A DNA stretch of 64,000 nucleotides from Brachybacterium sp. SGAir0954 (GTDB lineage Bacteria > Actinomycetota > Actinomycetes > Actinomycetales > Dermabacteraceae): the NCBI RefSeq assembly GCF_005490785.1, contig NZ_CP027295.1, forward strand, positions 1 to 64,000. The letters are read 5' to 3'. Positions 54,604 to 62,836 of the stretch are shown piece after piece. The stretch's first letter is position 1. Each line of letters starts with the position of its first letter. The translations under genes and the position numbers were made by a program. The notes beneath the pieces are model-generated. The model saw only the letters and a list, made by a program, of their open reading frames with translations, searched no databases and had not been told where the DNA came from.

Positions 54604-54969
54604 TCAGCGTCTCCCGGCTCCCACAGCCTGGGCGATGAGAACCCCCTGGAGCGGCAGTCGACCCAGGGCGACCGCGCGACGCAGCGGAGAGGCGTCACGG
54701 GAGTCCAGCGCCATCTGGACGTTCGCCGGGAACACGGCGACCAGCAGGGCCACCGCCGCCACACTGCCCCAGCCCCGGGTCCGGGGCGACATGAGCAGCC
54801 CTGCGACGACGAGCTCGGCACCGCCCGAGGCGAGGGTGTAGGACCGCGCGCGGCCGGGCAGCGCACGGGGCACGATCTGGTCGAACACGGACGGCGCGGC
54901 GAAGTGGAGGACGCCCATCCCCCCGAACAGGACGGCGAGGAGACGGCGATGGCGGTCGGGAGAGCTCAC
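54604..54969 (-). CDS. DoxX-family membrane protein
   Basis: 121 aa with four membrane segments. LLAVLFGGMGVLHFAAPS, then IVPRALPGRARSYTLASGGA and the C-terminal helix pair, match DoxX/DUF417-like proteins. Function unknown, possibly redox-related. The GTG overlaps the upstream GNAT stop (GTGA), so the two are coupled. Confidence 0.82.
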   Translation of the reverse strand: MSSPDRHRRLLAVLFGGMGVLHFAAPSVFDQIVPRALPGRARSYTLASGGAELVVAGLLMSPRTRGWGSVAAVALLVAVFPANVQMALDSRDASPLRRAVALGRLPLQGVLIAQAVGAGRR

Positions 54970-55778
54970 TCCGTGAAGGTATCGCGACTCCTCGCGCGCA
55001 CCCAGGGCGTGGTGGTGGAGACTCGCGCGAGGCCGGAGCGCTCGAGGATGGGCTGGGAGAAGGGCGTCGAGTCGCTGTGGGCGAAGCGGAAGCCCTGCGC
55101 GAGGGCGGCGCGGGCGCGGGCGGCGGTGAGCGCGCGGTAGAGGCCGCGGCCACGGAACGCGGGCAGGGTCGCGCCGCCCCAGAGGCCCACGAAGTCCGTG
55201 CCGGGCACGGTGACGAGCCGCCCGGCGGAGACCATCTCGCCGTCGACCTCGGCGACCCAGAGCTGCGTGCCGTCCCCGGCCGCGACGGCCCCGACGAGGG
55301 CGTCGGCCCGGGCGGGGTCGACCTGCTGGCCGAAGGCGCGGTCGGTCATGGCGCTCACGGCGCGCACGTCCTCCGCCGCGAGCACGCGCCGCACGCGGGA
55401 GCCCGGAGCGAGCGGGACCTCGCCGGTGAGTCCGGTGAGCGGGCCGATCATGATCGCCTCGGTCTCCTCCGCCGCGAAGCCGTGGCCGGCGAGGGCCTCC
55501 TCGAGGCCGGGGACGTGGTCGTGCCCGCGGGTCTTCCACTCGATCTCGCCGGCGCCGGCCTCCCGCAGCCTCTCGACGGCGGCGCCGACGAGGGCGGGGA
55601 GGTCCGCCTCCCCCGCGAGCGTGCGGTAGGTGACGAAGCCTCCGCCGCCGGGATGCACGGCGAGGGTGAGCGGACCGAGCCGCGCGGACCACCCGGCGCC
55701 GAGCACCTCGGTGCCCTCGCGCAGCTGCGCGTCGTAGAGGGCGAGCAGCTGCGCGGGGGCGGTGTCAGGAGTGGTCAC
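54966..55778 (-). CDS. GNAT-family N-acetyltransferase
   Basis: 270 aa from the GTG at 55778. The N-terminal half resembles a degenerate GNAT domain. The second half is canonical, with AEVDGEMVSAGRLVTV, the acetyl-CoA loop LPAFRGRGLYRALTAARAR (Q/RxxGxG/A motif) and a C-terminal FAHSDSTPFSQPILERSGL. Substrate unknown. A longer in-frame ORF to 57212 only joins it to the broken GxGYxYP gene upstream; the true boundary is the TGA at 55786. Coupled to the DoxX gene. Confidence 0.85.
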   Translation of the reverse strand: MTTPDTAPAQLLALYDAQLREGTEVLGAGWSARLGPLTLAVHPGGGGFVTYRTLAGEADLPALVGAAVERLREAGAGEIEWKTRGHDHVPGLEEALAGHGFAAEETEAIMIGPLTGLTGEVPLAPGSRVRRVLAAEDVRAVSAMTDRAFGQQVDPARADALVGAVAAGDGTQLWVAEVDGEMVSAGRLVTVPGTDFVGLWGGATLPAFRGRGLYRALTAARARAALAQGFRFAHSDSTPFSQPILERSGLARVSTTTPWVRARSRDTFTE

Positions 55779-55785
55779 CCGGGCA

Positions 55786-57306
55786 TCATGCCGTGCGGGA
55801 GAACAGATCGAAGAACTCTCGGCGAGGACGACCTCGACCTCGCCCGGCAGGTCGGAGACGAGCTCGAGCACGTGGCTGGGCGTCCAGCTCCAGGCGTTGA
55901 TGAGCCCCGCGATGAACAGCGGCCCGGTCCCGCCGTGCTCCTCGATCTTCTTCCGCAGCGCCGCGCGGAACACGTCGACGCCGCCGGGCGGGTAGAACAT
56001 GCCGATCAGCGGCACGGCGGCGTCGGGCTCGGAGATCGTCCCGGCCTCGTCGGTCTGCATGATGCCGCGCAGGGGCACGTCCCGGGCGTAGGCCTCGAGG
56101 ACCCGGTCCGGCAGCACGAGCGGCGCCTCGCCGGGCTCGGGCGTCGAGTACGCGTAGACGACGTCGAGGCCGGTGCGCTCCTGGTACAGGCCGGAGAGCC
56201 GGGTGAAGACACCGAGCTCGTCCTGCGGCCAGGAGTCGCCGTAGGTGTAGCCGGCGCCGGAGGGCCCGCACACGAGCAGGTCGTCCTCGGTGGCGGTGCG
56301 CTGGAAGTGGTGGAGGATCGCGGGGCCGATGTCCTCGAGGAGCGGGGTGACGGTCCAGTTCAGGGGCACCTGGCCACGGTTCGGGTCGTCCCACAGCTCG
56401 CGCATGTGCCGCTGGCAGTACTGGATGTTGTCCCCCTCGCCCACGGTGAGGGTGACGTAGAACGCGGTCCTCGGGCCGGCGCTGCGAGGGCTTCGAGGGC
56501 TCCTCCTCGGCGGTGCCGGGGACGAAGGAGGCGAGGACCTCGCCGTCGGCGGTGATCTCGACGTGGTGCACGGCGCCGCCCCAGCCGTCGTCGGAGAACG
56601 AGTCGCCGACCTTGAGGAACAGGCCCCCTCGCCGCCGTGTCCGGTGAGGTCCAGGGTGTAGGTGTCGAGGTTGGAGGAGTCGGTGACGCGCTCGGTCTCC
56701 CGCAGCAGCTCGGTCCACCGGGCGCCCTCGACCGCGACGGTGTGGGTGGGCGGCAGGCCGACGAGGATCTTGTGGGTGCACTGCTCCCAGAGGTGGGCCA
56801 TGGCCCAGTCGTGGATCGCGGCGGGATCGTCCTCGAAGCGGCCGCGGAGGTTCTCGACGATCTCGATCCCGTGGGTCTCCGCCTGCTCGGCGGTGGCGAC
56901 GACGAGGCCCTGGAGGCCTGCGATGGTGGTCGCGAGGTTGATGGTGTGGGGGACGTCGATGTCGTGGACGACGGCGCCGCCGATCCGCTCGCGGTAGCGG
57001 TCCACGAGATCGAGCGGGTCCTTCTCGCGCAGGGTGCGCACGCCGAGGTCCTCGACCCAGGTCTCGTCGACCGGGTCGGCGATGAGGTACAGCTGGGGCT
57101 TCTCGCGGTTGGCGAGGCCCTGGAGGGTGATGAGCAGCAGACGGTCGAAGCCGTCGAGCTCGCGGAGGTCCGCGACGCGCACGGTGCCGGCGCCGCGGAA
57201 GCTCGGGAACACGTGGTCCTTGCGCCAGCGGACGCCGCGGCCGGGCCCGTCGGCCGGGGCGGCGGCGGAGGGCGGGAAGGGAGCGGGAGTGCGGGGCTGA
57301 CGTCAT
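55786..57306 (-). pseudogene. GxGYxYP-family protein (glycoside-hydrolase-like), multiply frameshifted
   Basis: About 500 codons. Starts at ATG 57306 behind a strong AGGAGG, and would end at TGA 55786. The middle carries GPSGAGYTYGDSW, the family GxGYxY motif, and matches GxGYxYP putative glycoside hydrolases. The homologous sequence jumps between frames at about 57212-57290, 56624-56628 (a G-run in the minus strand), 56499-56508, 56478-56486 and 55815-55824. The last four each read as one missing base; the first as two missing bases or one extra. Start and end share a frame, so the net loss may be a multiple of three. Either a decaying gene or sequencing errors. Confidence 0.65.
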
Positions 57307-57400
57307 CGTCGCCTCCTCCTGAGGGGAAATGGGATGTGGCTCCTGCGGGTCGGGCTGCGACGAACCCAACGATCAATTCCCACGAGGAAGGGGGATCCGC

Positions 57401-57412
57401 TGAATCGGTTGA
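57401..57412. promoter_or_regulatory. LacI-type operator candidate 1
   Basis: TGAATCGGTTGA; core AATCGGTT fits AANCGNTT. Upstream of the GxGYxYP gene. Confidence 0.35.
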
Positions 57413-57440
57413 GCCGCGTCCGTTCCGCCCGATCCCGCCG

Positions 57441-57450
57441 TAAACGATTA
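57441..57450. promoter_or_regulatory. LacI-type operator candidate 2
   Basis: TAAACGATTA; core AAACGATT fits AANCGNTT. Lies 39 bp from candidate 1. Confidence 0.35.
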
Positions 57451-57536
57451 TTCGCTCGACGGGGCCGACGGTCGCCGGCTACGGTGTGCGCAGTCGCCGC
57501 CCCGTGCGGGGCGCGCCCCGAGGAGAGGAGGACCCC

Positions 57537-57590
57537 ATGGCTGTCACCGTGCTGACCCCTGCCGTCCTCCACCACCCCTCGACCCGCTGA
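57537..57590 (+). CDS. 17-codon leader ORF upstream of the RIO kinase
   Basis: Encodes MAVTVLTPAVLHHPSTR and stops with TGA 35 nt before the kinase ATG. It has one of the strongest ribosome binding sites in the window (GAGAGGAGGACCCC). Thr/Pro/His-rich, no signal peptide. A possible regulatory leader peptide; below normal gene-calling length. Confidence 0.5.
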   Translation: MAVTVLTPAVLHHPSTR

Positions 57591-57625
57591 GCTCCTGCGG
57601 GTCCCTCTCCCCGGGAGACACCCCC

Positions 57626-58567
57626 ATGACCTCGTCCTTCGACTGGGACACCTTCTACTCCGCCTCGCTCGTCTCCTCCGGCCTCGCCGATCCCGACGAG
57701 TTCCCCTCCGTGCCCGACGAGCCCGGCCCCGACCAGCGCTGGTCCACGTGGCCGCAGACCGCCCACACGATGGATCGCGGCCCGCAGCCCTTCCCCGACT
57801 GGGTCGTGCAGCACGACGGCGCGATCGACACCGAGCTCGGCGTGCTCAAGACCGGCAAGGAGGCCGACGCCTTCCTGCTCGAGCGCGCCCTGCCCGAGCA
57901 CCGGCGCACCGGCGCCCCCGGCGAGCGCGCGCTCTACGTCGCCAAGCGCTACCGCTCCGAGAAGCACTCCTCCTTCCATCGCACGGCGCAGTACACGGAG
58001 GGCCGGCGGGTGAAGGACTCGCGGGAGGCGCGCGCGATCGCCAAGGGCACCACCTTCGGCCGGGAGGCGGCCGCGGACCGCTGGGCGCGCGCCGAGTTCG
58101 ACGTCCTCACCCGCCTGAGCGCCGCGGGCCTGCCCGTTCCGTACCCGGTGCAGGTGCAGGGCACGGAGCTGCTCATGGAGTTCGTGGGCACCGAGCACGC
58201 GACGGAAGGGACACCGGGCACGCCCACCGCCGGGGCGCGCCTGCACGAGGCCCGACCCGAGCCGGACCTCGCGGACCGCTGGGCGGCGCAGCTGCGGCGC
58301 GTCGTCGTCACGCTCGGCGAGGAGCTGGGCCTCGTCCACGGGGACCTCTCCCCCTACAACGTGCTCGTGGACCCCCGCAGCGGCGGGCAGGACCTCGTGG
58401 TGATCGACGTGCCACAGGTGCTGGACCTCGTGGCGAACCCGCACGGCGAGGAGTTCCTACGCCGGGACTGCCGCAACGTGTGCACCTGGCTCGGCGCCCA
58501 CGGGGCGGATCCGCGCCTCGTGGACGCCGAGGAGTGGGTCACCGCGGCGCTGCCGCGGGCCCGCTGA
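57626..58567 (+). CDS. RIO-type serine kinase
   Basis: 313 aa. RIO kinase fold: Gly-rich LKTGKEADAFL at about 75-84, ATP-binding Lys107 in VAKRYR, catalytic loop VHGDLSPYNVLV near 238-246 and metal-binding Asp in VVIDVPQVLD near 257. The N-terminal 55 residues and the RTAQYTEGRR loop after Lys107 also fit RIO1. RIO kinases act in ribosome maturation in archaea and eukaryotes; the bacterial role is unclear. Convergent with the phosphodiester glycosidase gene (6-bp gap). Confidence 0.85.
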   Translation: MTSSFDWDTFYSASLVSSGLADPDEFPSVPDEPGPDQRWSTWPQTAHTMDRGPQPFPDWVVQHDGAIDTELGVLKTGKEADAFLLERALPEHRRTGAPGERALYVAKRYRSEKHSSFHRTAQYTEGRRVKDSREARAIAKGTTFGREAAADRWARAEFDVLTRLSAAGLPVPYPVQVQGTELLMEFVGTEHATEGTPGTPTAGARLHEARPEPDLADRWAAQLRRVVVTLGEELGLVHGDLSPYNVLVDPRSGGQDLVVIDVPQVLDLVANPHGEEFLRRDCRNVCTWLGAHGADPRLVDAEEWVTAALPRAR

Positions 58568-58573
58568 GCCGGG

Positions 58574-59928
58574 TCAGCGCCCGCGGATCACGAGCGCGTC
58601 GCCCACCGCACGCTCCTGCCCGCCGGACGGTGTGCTCACGAGCTCGTCGCCCACGACCATCGTCGTGGAGCCGCCGCCGTCGAGGTTCACGGCGTCGACG
58701 AGGCCGAGGTCGAGCGCGAGATCCGCGGCCTCGGAGATGCTCATGCCCACCGACTCCGTCTGTCGGCCGTCGACGGTGACGAGCACGAGCCGCCCCCGGG
58801 CGTCGACGCCCGCGATCGTGCGCGGGTTGCGCTGGTGGACCCACCCGTAGAACTGGCCGGGGTTCGCGGGCAGCACCATGCCGTCGCGCGCGGCGGTGAC
58901 CTCGCGTGAGCCGTCGGTGACGAGGTTCGGCCCGCCGCTGATCACCTGCGTGCTCGGCGTCATCGGCAGCCGCCGCCCGGAGGGGTCGGCGAGCTCGCTC
59001 GTGAGGTGCAGGCGGCGGGCGCCCTCGGCGAGCTCGCGCAGCCGCGCGACCTCGGCGCCGGTCGCCTGGACGGAGCGCTCGCCGCGGCCGAGCGCGGTGC
59101 CGCGGCGCTCGAGCACGTCGCGCACGCGGCCGTGGGTGTCGAGGACCACCTCGAGCCCCTCGCCCTCCGGGGTGCTCGCCCCGAACTCCTCGGTGAAGGC
59201 CACGAACTCGTCGGCGTCCGTGCAGGTCACGTCGTGCTGCGGGGCGCTCGTGGGGAGGTCGTCGGTGCCCCCGCAGTTGCGGATCAGCCCGGGGACCCGA
59301 TCGATGCCGTCGAGATCGAGACCGCGCAGGTCTCCGTGCGCTCGAGGTCCGCCCCGAAGGTGGCATCGACCTCGCCGCGGAACCGCGCGGGGTCGACCGT
59401 GAGGACGTTCACGGCGACGAGCCCGCCGCCCTCCTCCGGCGCCGGGGCGTCGCCGTCCCAGCCCTCGTACCAGACGGAGGCCGGGTACCCGGCCTCGATC
59501 ACGGCCCCGCGGGCGCGGGAGGCCTCCGCCTCGGTCGCGTAGGAGCCGACGCGGACGCGCTCGCCGAGGGGACCGCCGGCGTCCTCGAGCTCGTCGGCGC
59601 CGACCTCCTCGCTGCGGGCGTCGAGCCCGGCCCCGCGCAGTCGGTCGGTGGCCTCGGCGGCGATCGCCGCGCTCGAGACCGGGGAATCGGCGACCCCCTC
59701 CTCCCCCGAGGGGAGGGTCACCTGGAGGGTCCAGTCGTAGCGGGCCCCGGGGTCGCCGAGGGTGATCCGCTCGTGGGTCACTCCCCGGGCAAGGATGCTC
59801 ACCTCGCCGTGGAGCGCATGGGGGCGCGGAGTCGGATCGGCGAGCGCGGCGGAGGGCAGGAGGAGGGCGGGGAGCAGGGCCGCGAGCATCGCGACCCGGC
59901 GCGGGGAGGTGGTCGAGGAGGGGGCCAT
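58574..59928 (-). pseudogene. Exported phosphodiester glycosidase (NAGPA) family protein, frameshifted
   Basis: About 452 codons if restored. Signal peptide at the start (MAPSSTTSPRRVAMLAAL then Leu/Ala), a SPOR-like segment (RVRVGSYATEAEASRARGAV), then a NAGPA domain ending in VDAVNLDGGGSTTMVV. The reading frame breaks near 59300-59335: the first part continues into a stop after ETCAVS, and the homologous sequence resumes in another frame at GLDLDGID. One missing base explains it. Start ATG 59928 chosen; ATG 59937 possible. Likely acts outside the cell on phosphodiester-linked sugars if functional. Confidence 0.7.
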
Positions 59929-60012
59929 GCGCCCCATCCTGCGGCCGCGACCGTCGGCAGGTCCGACGATCCCGGCAGGTCACCGAGAGATCATCGAAGC
60001 ATCACCGGTCGT

Positions 60013-60555
60013 TCATGCGCGGCCCTCCCGCAGCCGCGCGACGACCGAGAGCAGGCCGTCGAGATCACGGGAGCCCGCGGCGGTGCCGTCGGGGACGCTC
60101 GATCCGCCGAGCACGGCGTTGTAGTACAGCCCGTCACCGATGAGCATGATCGCCTCGGCGGCGGCGGGGTCGCCCACCTCCTCGAGGATCAGGGCGAGCC
60201 AGCTCGCGCGGACGTCGGCGAAGGCGCGGCGGACGGGGGCGTCCTCGGTCCAGGAGAGCCGGGAGGCCGCGACGAGCGTGCGGTCGAAGGCGGTGTCCTC
60301 CCAGACGGAGGAGCGCACGTAGTAGGCGGAGGGGCCGTCGGGCGCGCTGGCCATGAGCTCGAGGTCCGCGGCGGCGAGGTCGCGCAGGCGGCCGGCGAGG
60401 CCGTCGAAGAGCGCGGTCTTCGACGGGAAGTGGTAGAGCAGGCCGCCCTTGGAGACGCCGGCGCGGGCGGCGACGGCGTCGAGGGTCGCGGCGCGCTCGC
60501 CGTCGTCGATGAGCAGCCCCTCGAGGGCGTCGAGCAGATCTTCACGGGCGGACAT
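60013..60555 (-). CDS. TetR-family transcriptional repressor
   Basis: 180 aa. HTH at about 20-50 (AATLDAVAARAGVSKGGLLYH followed by FPSK) and a C-terminal ligand-binding domain with DLELMASAPDG, typical of the TetR_C group that controls MFS pumps. ATG 60555 lies 7 nt after a -10 TATGGT. Divergent from a drug exporter across an operator palindrome; it very likely represses both. Confidence 0.9.
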   Translation of the reverse strand: MSAREDLLDALEGLLIDDGERAATLDAVAARAGVSKGGLLYHFPSKTALFDGLAGRLRDLAAADLELMASAPDGPSAYYVRSSVWEDTAFDRTLVAASRLSWTEDAPVRRAFADVRASWLALILEEVGDPAAAEAIMLIGDGLYYNAVLGGSSVPDGTAAGSRDLDGLLSVVARLREGRA

Positions 60556-60562
60556 GACGAGC

Positions 60563-60568
60563 ACCATA
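60563..60568 (-). promoter_or_regulatory. -10 element of the TetR gene
   Basis: TATGGT, 7 nt before ATG 60555; leaderless arrangement. Confidence 0.45.
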
Positions 60569-60570
60569 GG

Positions 60571-60613
60571 CGCTCACGCTTTACTGTACCGTCTGGACGG
60601 TTTAGCGTGAGCG
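60571..60613. promoter_or_regulatory. TetR operator region
   Basis: Contains ACCGTC-TG-GACGGT (60588-60601), a typical TetR-family operator, inside a wider inverted repeat CGCTCACGCT (60571-60580) / AGCGTGAGCG (60604-60613). Confidence 0.65.
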
Positions 60614-60662
60614 GGTCGCCGGCCGTGGCGGCACCCCCGATCCGCTCCGAGGAGGCGAGACC

Positions 60663-62177
60663 ATGTCGACCCACGTCCCCACCACCGCCGTGACCACCGC
60701 GCGGAGCCGCTGGGCCGCCCTCGTGGTGCTCGTGCTCCCGGTGCTGCTGATCTCGGTGGACAACACCGTGCTCTCCTTCGCGCTGCCCGCGCTCTCCACC
60801 GCCCTGCAGCCCAGCGGCGCGCAGCTGCTGTGGATCGTGGACATCTACCCGCTGCTGCTCGCCGGCCTGCTGGTCCCCATGGGCTCCCTCGGCGACCGCC
60901 TGGGGCGGCGCCGCCTGCTGCTCATCGGAGCGGCCGGCTTCGCGCTCGTCTCCGCCGTCGCGGCCTTCGCCCCGAGCGCCGGCGTGCTCATCGCCCTGCG
61001 GGCCGGGATGGGCGTCTTCGGCGCGATGCTCATGCCGGCGACGCTCTCGCTGATCCGCAACATCTTCACGGACGCCGAGGAGCGCCGGCTCGCGATCGCG
61101 ATCTGGGCGGCCGGCTTCTCCGGCGGCTCCGCGCTGGGACCGATCATCGGCGGCCTCCTGCTCGAGCACTTCTGGTGGGGCTCCGTGTTCCTGCTCGCCC
61201 TGCCGATGCTCGTCCCGCTCCTCGTGCTCGCCCCGAGGCTCGTGCCCGAGTCCCGCGACCCGCGACCGGGCCCCGTGGATCCCGCCTCGATCGTGCTGGT
61301 CATGGCCACGATGATCCCGCTCGTGTGGGCGATCAAGACCTTCGCCCACGACGGCGTGACGGTGGGCGTGGTGCTCGCCGCGGGCCTCGGCCTGCTGAGC
61401 GGTCTCGCCTTCGTGCGCCGCCAGCTGGTGCGCCGCGACCCGATGCTCGACGTGCGCCTGTTCGCGGTCCCCGCCTTCAGCGCCTCGATCGCCGCGAACC
61501 TGCTCAGCGTGTTCTCGCTCGTGGGGTTCCTGTACTTCGTCGCCCAGCACCTGCAGCTGGTCTCCGGCCGTTCCCCGGTGCAGGCCGGCCTGCTGCTCCT
61601 GCCCGGGCTCGTGCTCACCGTGCTCATGGGCCTGCTCGTGGTGCGCCTCGTGCGGCGGGTGCGGCCCGCCCACGCCATGGCGGTGGGCCTCGTGCTGAAC
61701 GCCGTCGGCTACGCGGTGATCCTCACCGGCGGCCGCGCCGGATCCGACGCCGCCCTCGTCGCCGCGTTCATGATCCTCGGCGCGGGCGTGGGCATGGCGG
61801 AGACGATCTCCAACGACCTCATCCTCTCCGCGGTCCCCGCGCAGAAGGCCGGCGCGGCCTCGGCGATCTCGGAGACCGCCTACGAGACCGGCGCCGTGCT
61901 CGGCACCGCGGTGCTCGGCAGCATCCTCAACGCCGCCTACCGCGCCCACGTCGAGCTGCCGGAGGGCCTCACCGCCGCGCAGTCCGCCGCCGCCGGGGAG
62001 ACCCTGGGCGGGGCGACCTCCGTCGCCGCCCAGCTCCCCGCGGGCGTCGGCGAAGCGCTGCTCGACTCCGCCCGCCACGCCTTCGACTCGGGCGTGACGA
62101 TCACGGCGAGCGTGGGCCTCGTGCTCATGCTCGCCGCCGCCGGGATCGTGCTGCTCACGCTCCGCCCCCGGGCCTGA
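60663..62177 (+). CDS. MFS drug exporter, DHA2 (14-TM) family
   Basis: 504 aa with 14 membrane segments. Motif D1 DNTVLSFALPAL near 36, motif A GSLGDRLGRRRLL near 75, motif C-like GPIIGGLLLEHFWWG near 160. QacA/SmvA-like; exports cationic drugs, dyes or antiseptics by proton antiport. GGAGGCGAG precedes the ATG. Regulated by the divergent TetR. Confidence 0.9.
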   Translation: MSTHVPTTAVTTARSRWAALVVLVLPVLLISVDNTVLSFALPALSTALQPSGAQLLWIVDIYPLLLAGLLVPMGSLGDRLGRRRLLLIGAAGFALVSAVAAFAPSAGVLIALRAGMGVFGAMLMPATLSLIRNIFTDAEERRLAIAIWAAGFSGGSALGPIIGGLLLEHFWWGSVFLLALPMLVPLLVLAPRLVPESRDPRPGPVDPASIVLVMATMIPLVWAIKTFAHDGVTVGVVLAAGLGLLSGLAFVRRQLVRRDPMLDVRLFAVPAFSASIAANLLSVFSLVGFLYFVAQHLQLVSGRSPVQAGLLLLPGLVLTVLMGLLVVRLVRRVRPAHAMAVGLVLNAVGYAVILTGGRAGSDAALVAAFMILGAGVGMAETISNDLILSAVPAQKAGAASAISETAYETGAVLGTAVLGSILNAAYRAHVELPEGLTAAQSAAAGETLGGATSVAAQLPAGVGEALLDSARHAFDSGVTITASVGLVLMLAAAGIVLLTLRPRA

Positions 62178-62180
62178 GCC

Positions 62181-62756
62181 TCAGCTCCCCGGCGCGGGGG
62201 CGGGCAGCAGGCACAGCACGTTGCCGGAGGGGTCCTCGAAGACCCGCCACGGCAGCGTGGGATCCTCCGTCACCTCGCGGCCGCCGCGGCGCACCAGCTC
62301 CGCGGCGGCCGCGTCCGGCTCCTCCCCCGGCGCGAGCCGCATGTCGAGGTGCGCCCGGTTCTTGAGCGGCCCCGCGGGCGCGGACTCCGGCACGAGCCGC
62401 AGCAGCGGGCCCTCGCCGGAGGGGTGGCGGAGCCCGCCAGCCTCCGGCTCCCAGGCCGAGAGCCAGGTCCAGAAGGCGAGGTCACGGGGGACGTCCGCGC
62501 TCTCGAGACGGATCTCCTCGAGCCGCTCCCGCCCCTGCTCCCCCGGGCCCAGCACCAGGTGCAGCCGCTCGGGCTCCTCCTCCGCCTCCGGCACGGCGAT
62601 CACGCACAGGTCCAGGAAGGCCTCCCCGGGCAGATGGATCCGGGTCTCGACACCCTCGGGCAGCGTGGTGAGCCGCTCGGTGCCCAGCCGCTCCTCCCAT
62701 GCCGGCCCGGTGACGAGCGGCTCCACGGCGTCGATGACCACGTTCTCCAGATGCAT
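62181..62756 (-). CDS. VOC-family (glyoxalase/bleomycin-resistance fold) protein
   Basis: 191 aa from ATG 62756. Two beta-alpha-beta-beta-beta modules, the second well preserved: HLDMRLAPGEEPDAAAAEL, then WRVFEDPSGNVLCLL near the C-terminus, the usual VOC ending. The N-terminal module is divergent. Function unknown. Convergent with the exporter gene (3-bp gap). A GAGACT -10-like element lies 6 nt upstream. Confidence 0.8.
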   Translation of the reverse strand: MHLENVVIDAVEPLVTGPAWEERLGTERLTTLPEGVETRIHLPGEAFLDLCVIAVPEAEEEPERLHLVLGPGEQGRERLEEIRLESADVPRDLAFWTWLSAWEPEAGGLRHPSGEGPLLRLVPESAPAGPLKNRAHLDMRLAPGEEPDAAAAELVRRGGREVTEDPTLPWRVFEDPSGNVLCLLPAPAPGS

Positions 62757-62836
62757 GGCCCCAGTCTCGACGCCCCGCTCCGCCCTGTCGTCCCATTTCG
62801 GTTGTGGGGCCCTCCCTGTCGTGCTTGGCTCAGCCC

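Larger units (their letters stand above)
57307..57536. other. Divergent regulatory region with LacI-like sites
   Basis: 230 bp between the GxGYxYP gene and the leader ORF. Carries two CG-centred AANCGNTT cores (57403-57410 and 57442-57449), resembling LacI-family operator centres. No other gene seen. Confidence 0.5.

Noticed and set aside
54966..57212. 748-aa fusion of GxGYxYP and GNAT domains
   Set aside because: The join exists only because the GxGYxYP gene is frameshifted; its natural stop at 55786 and a separate GTG at 55778 mark two genes.
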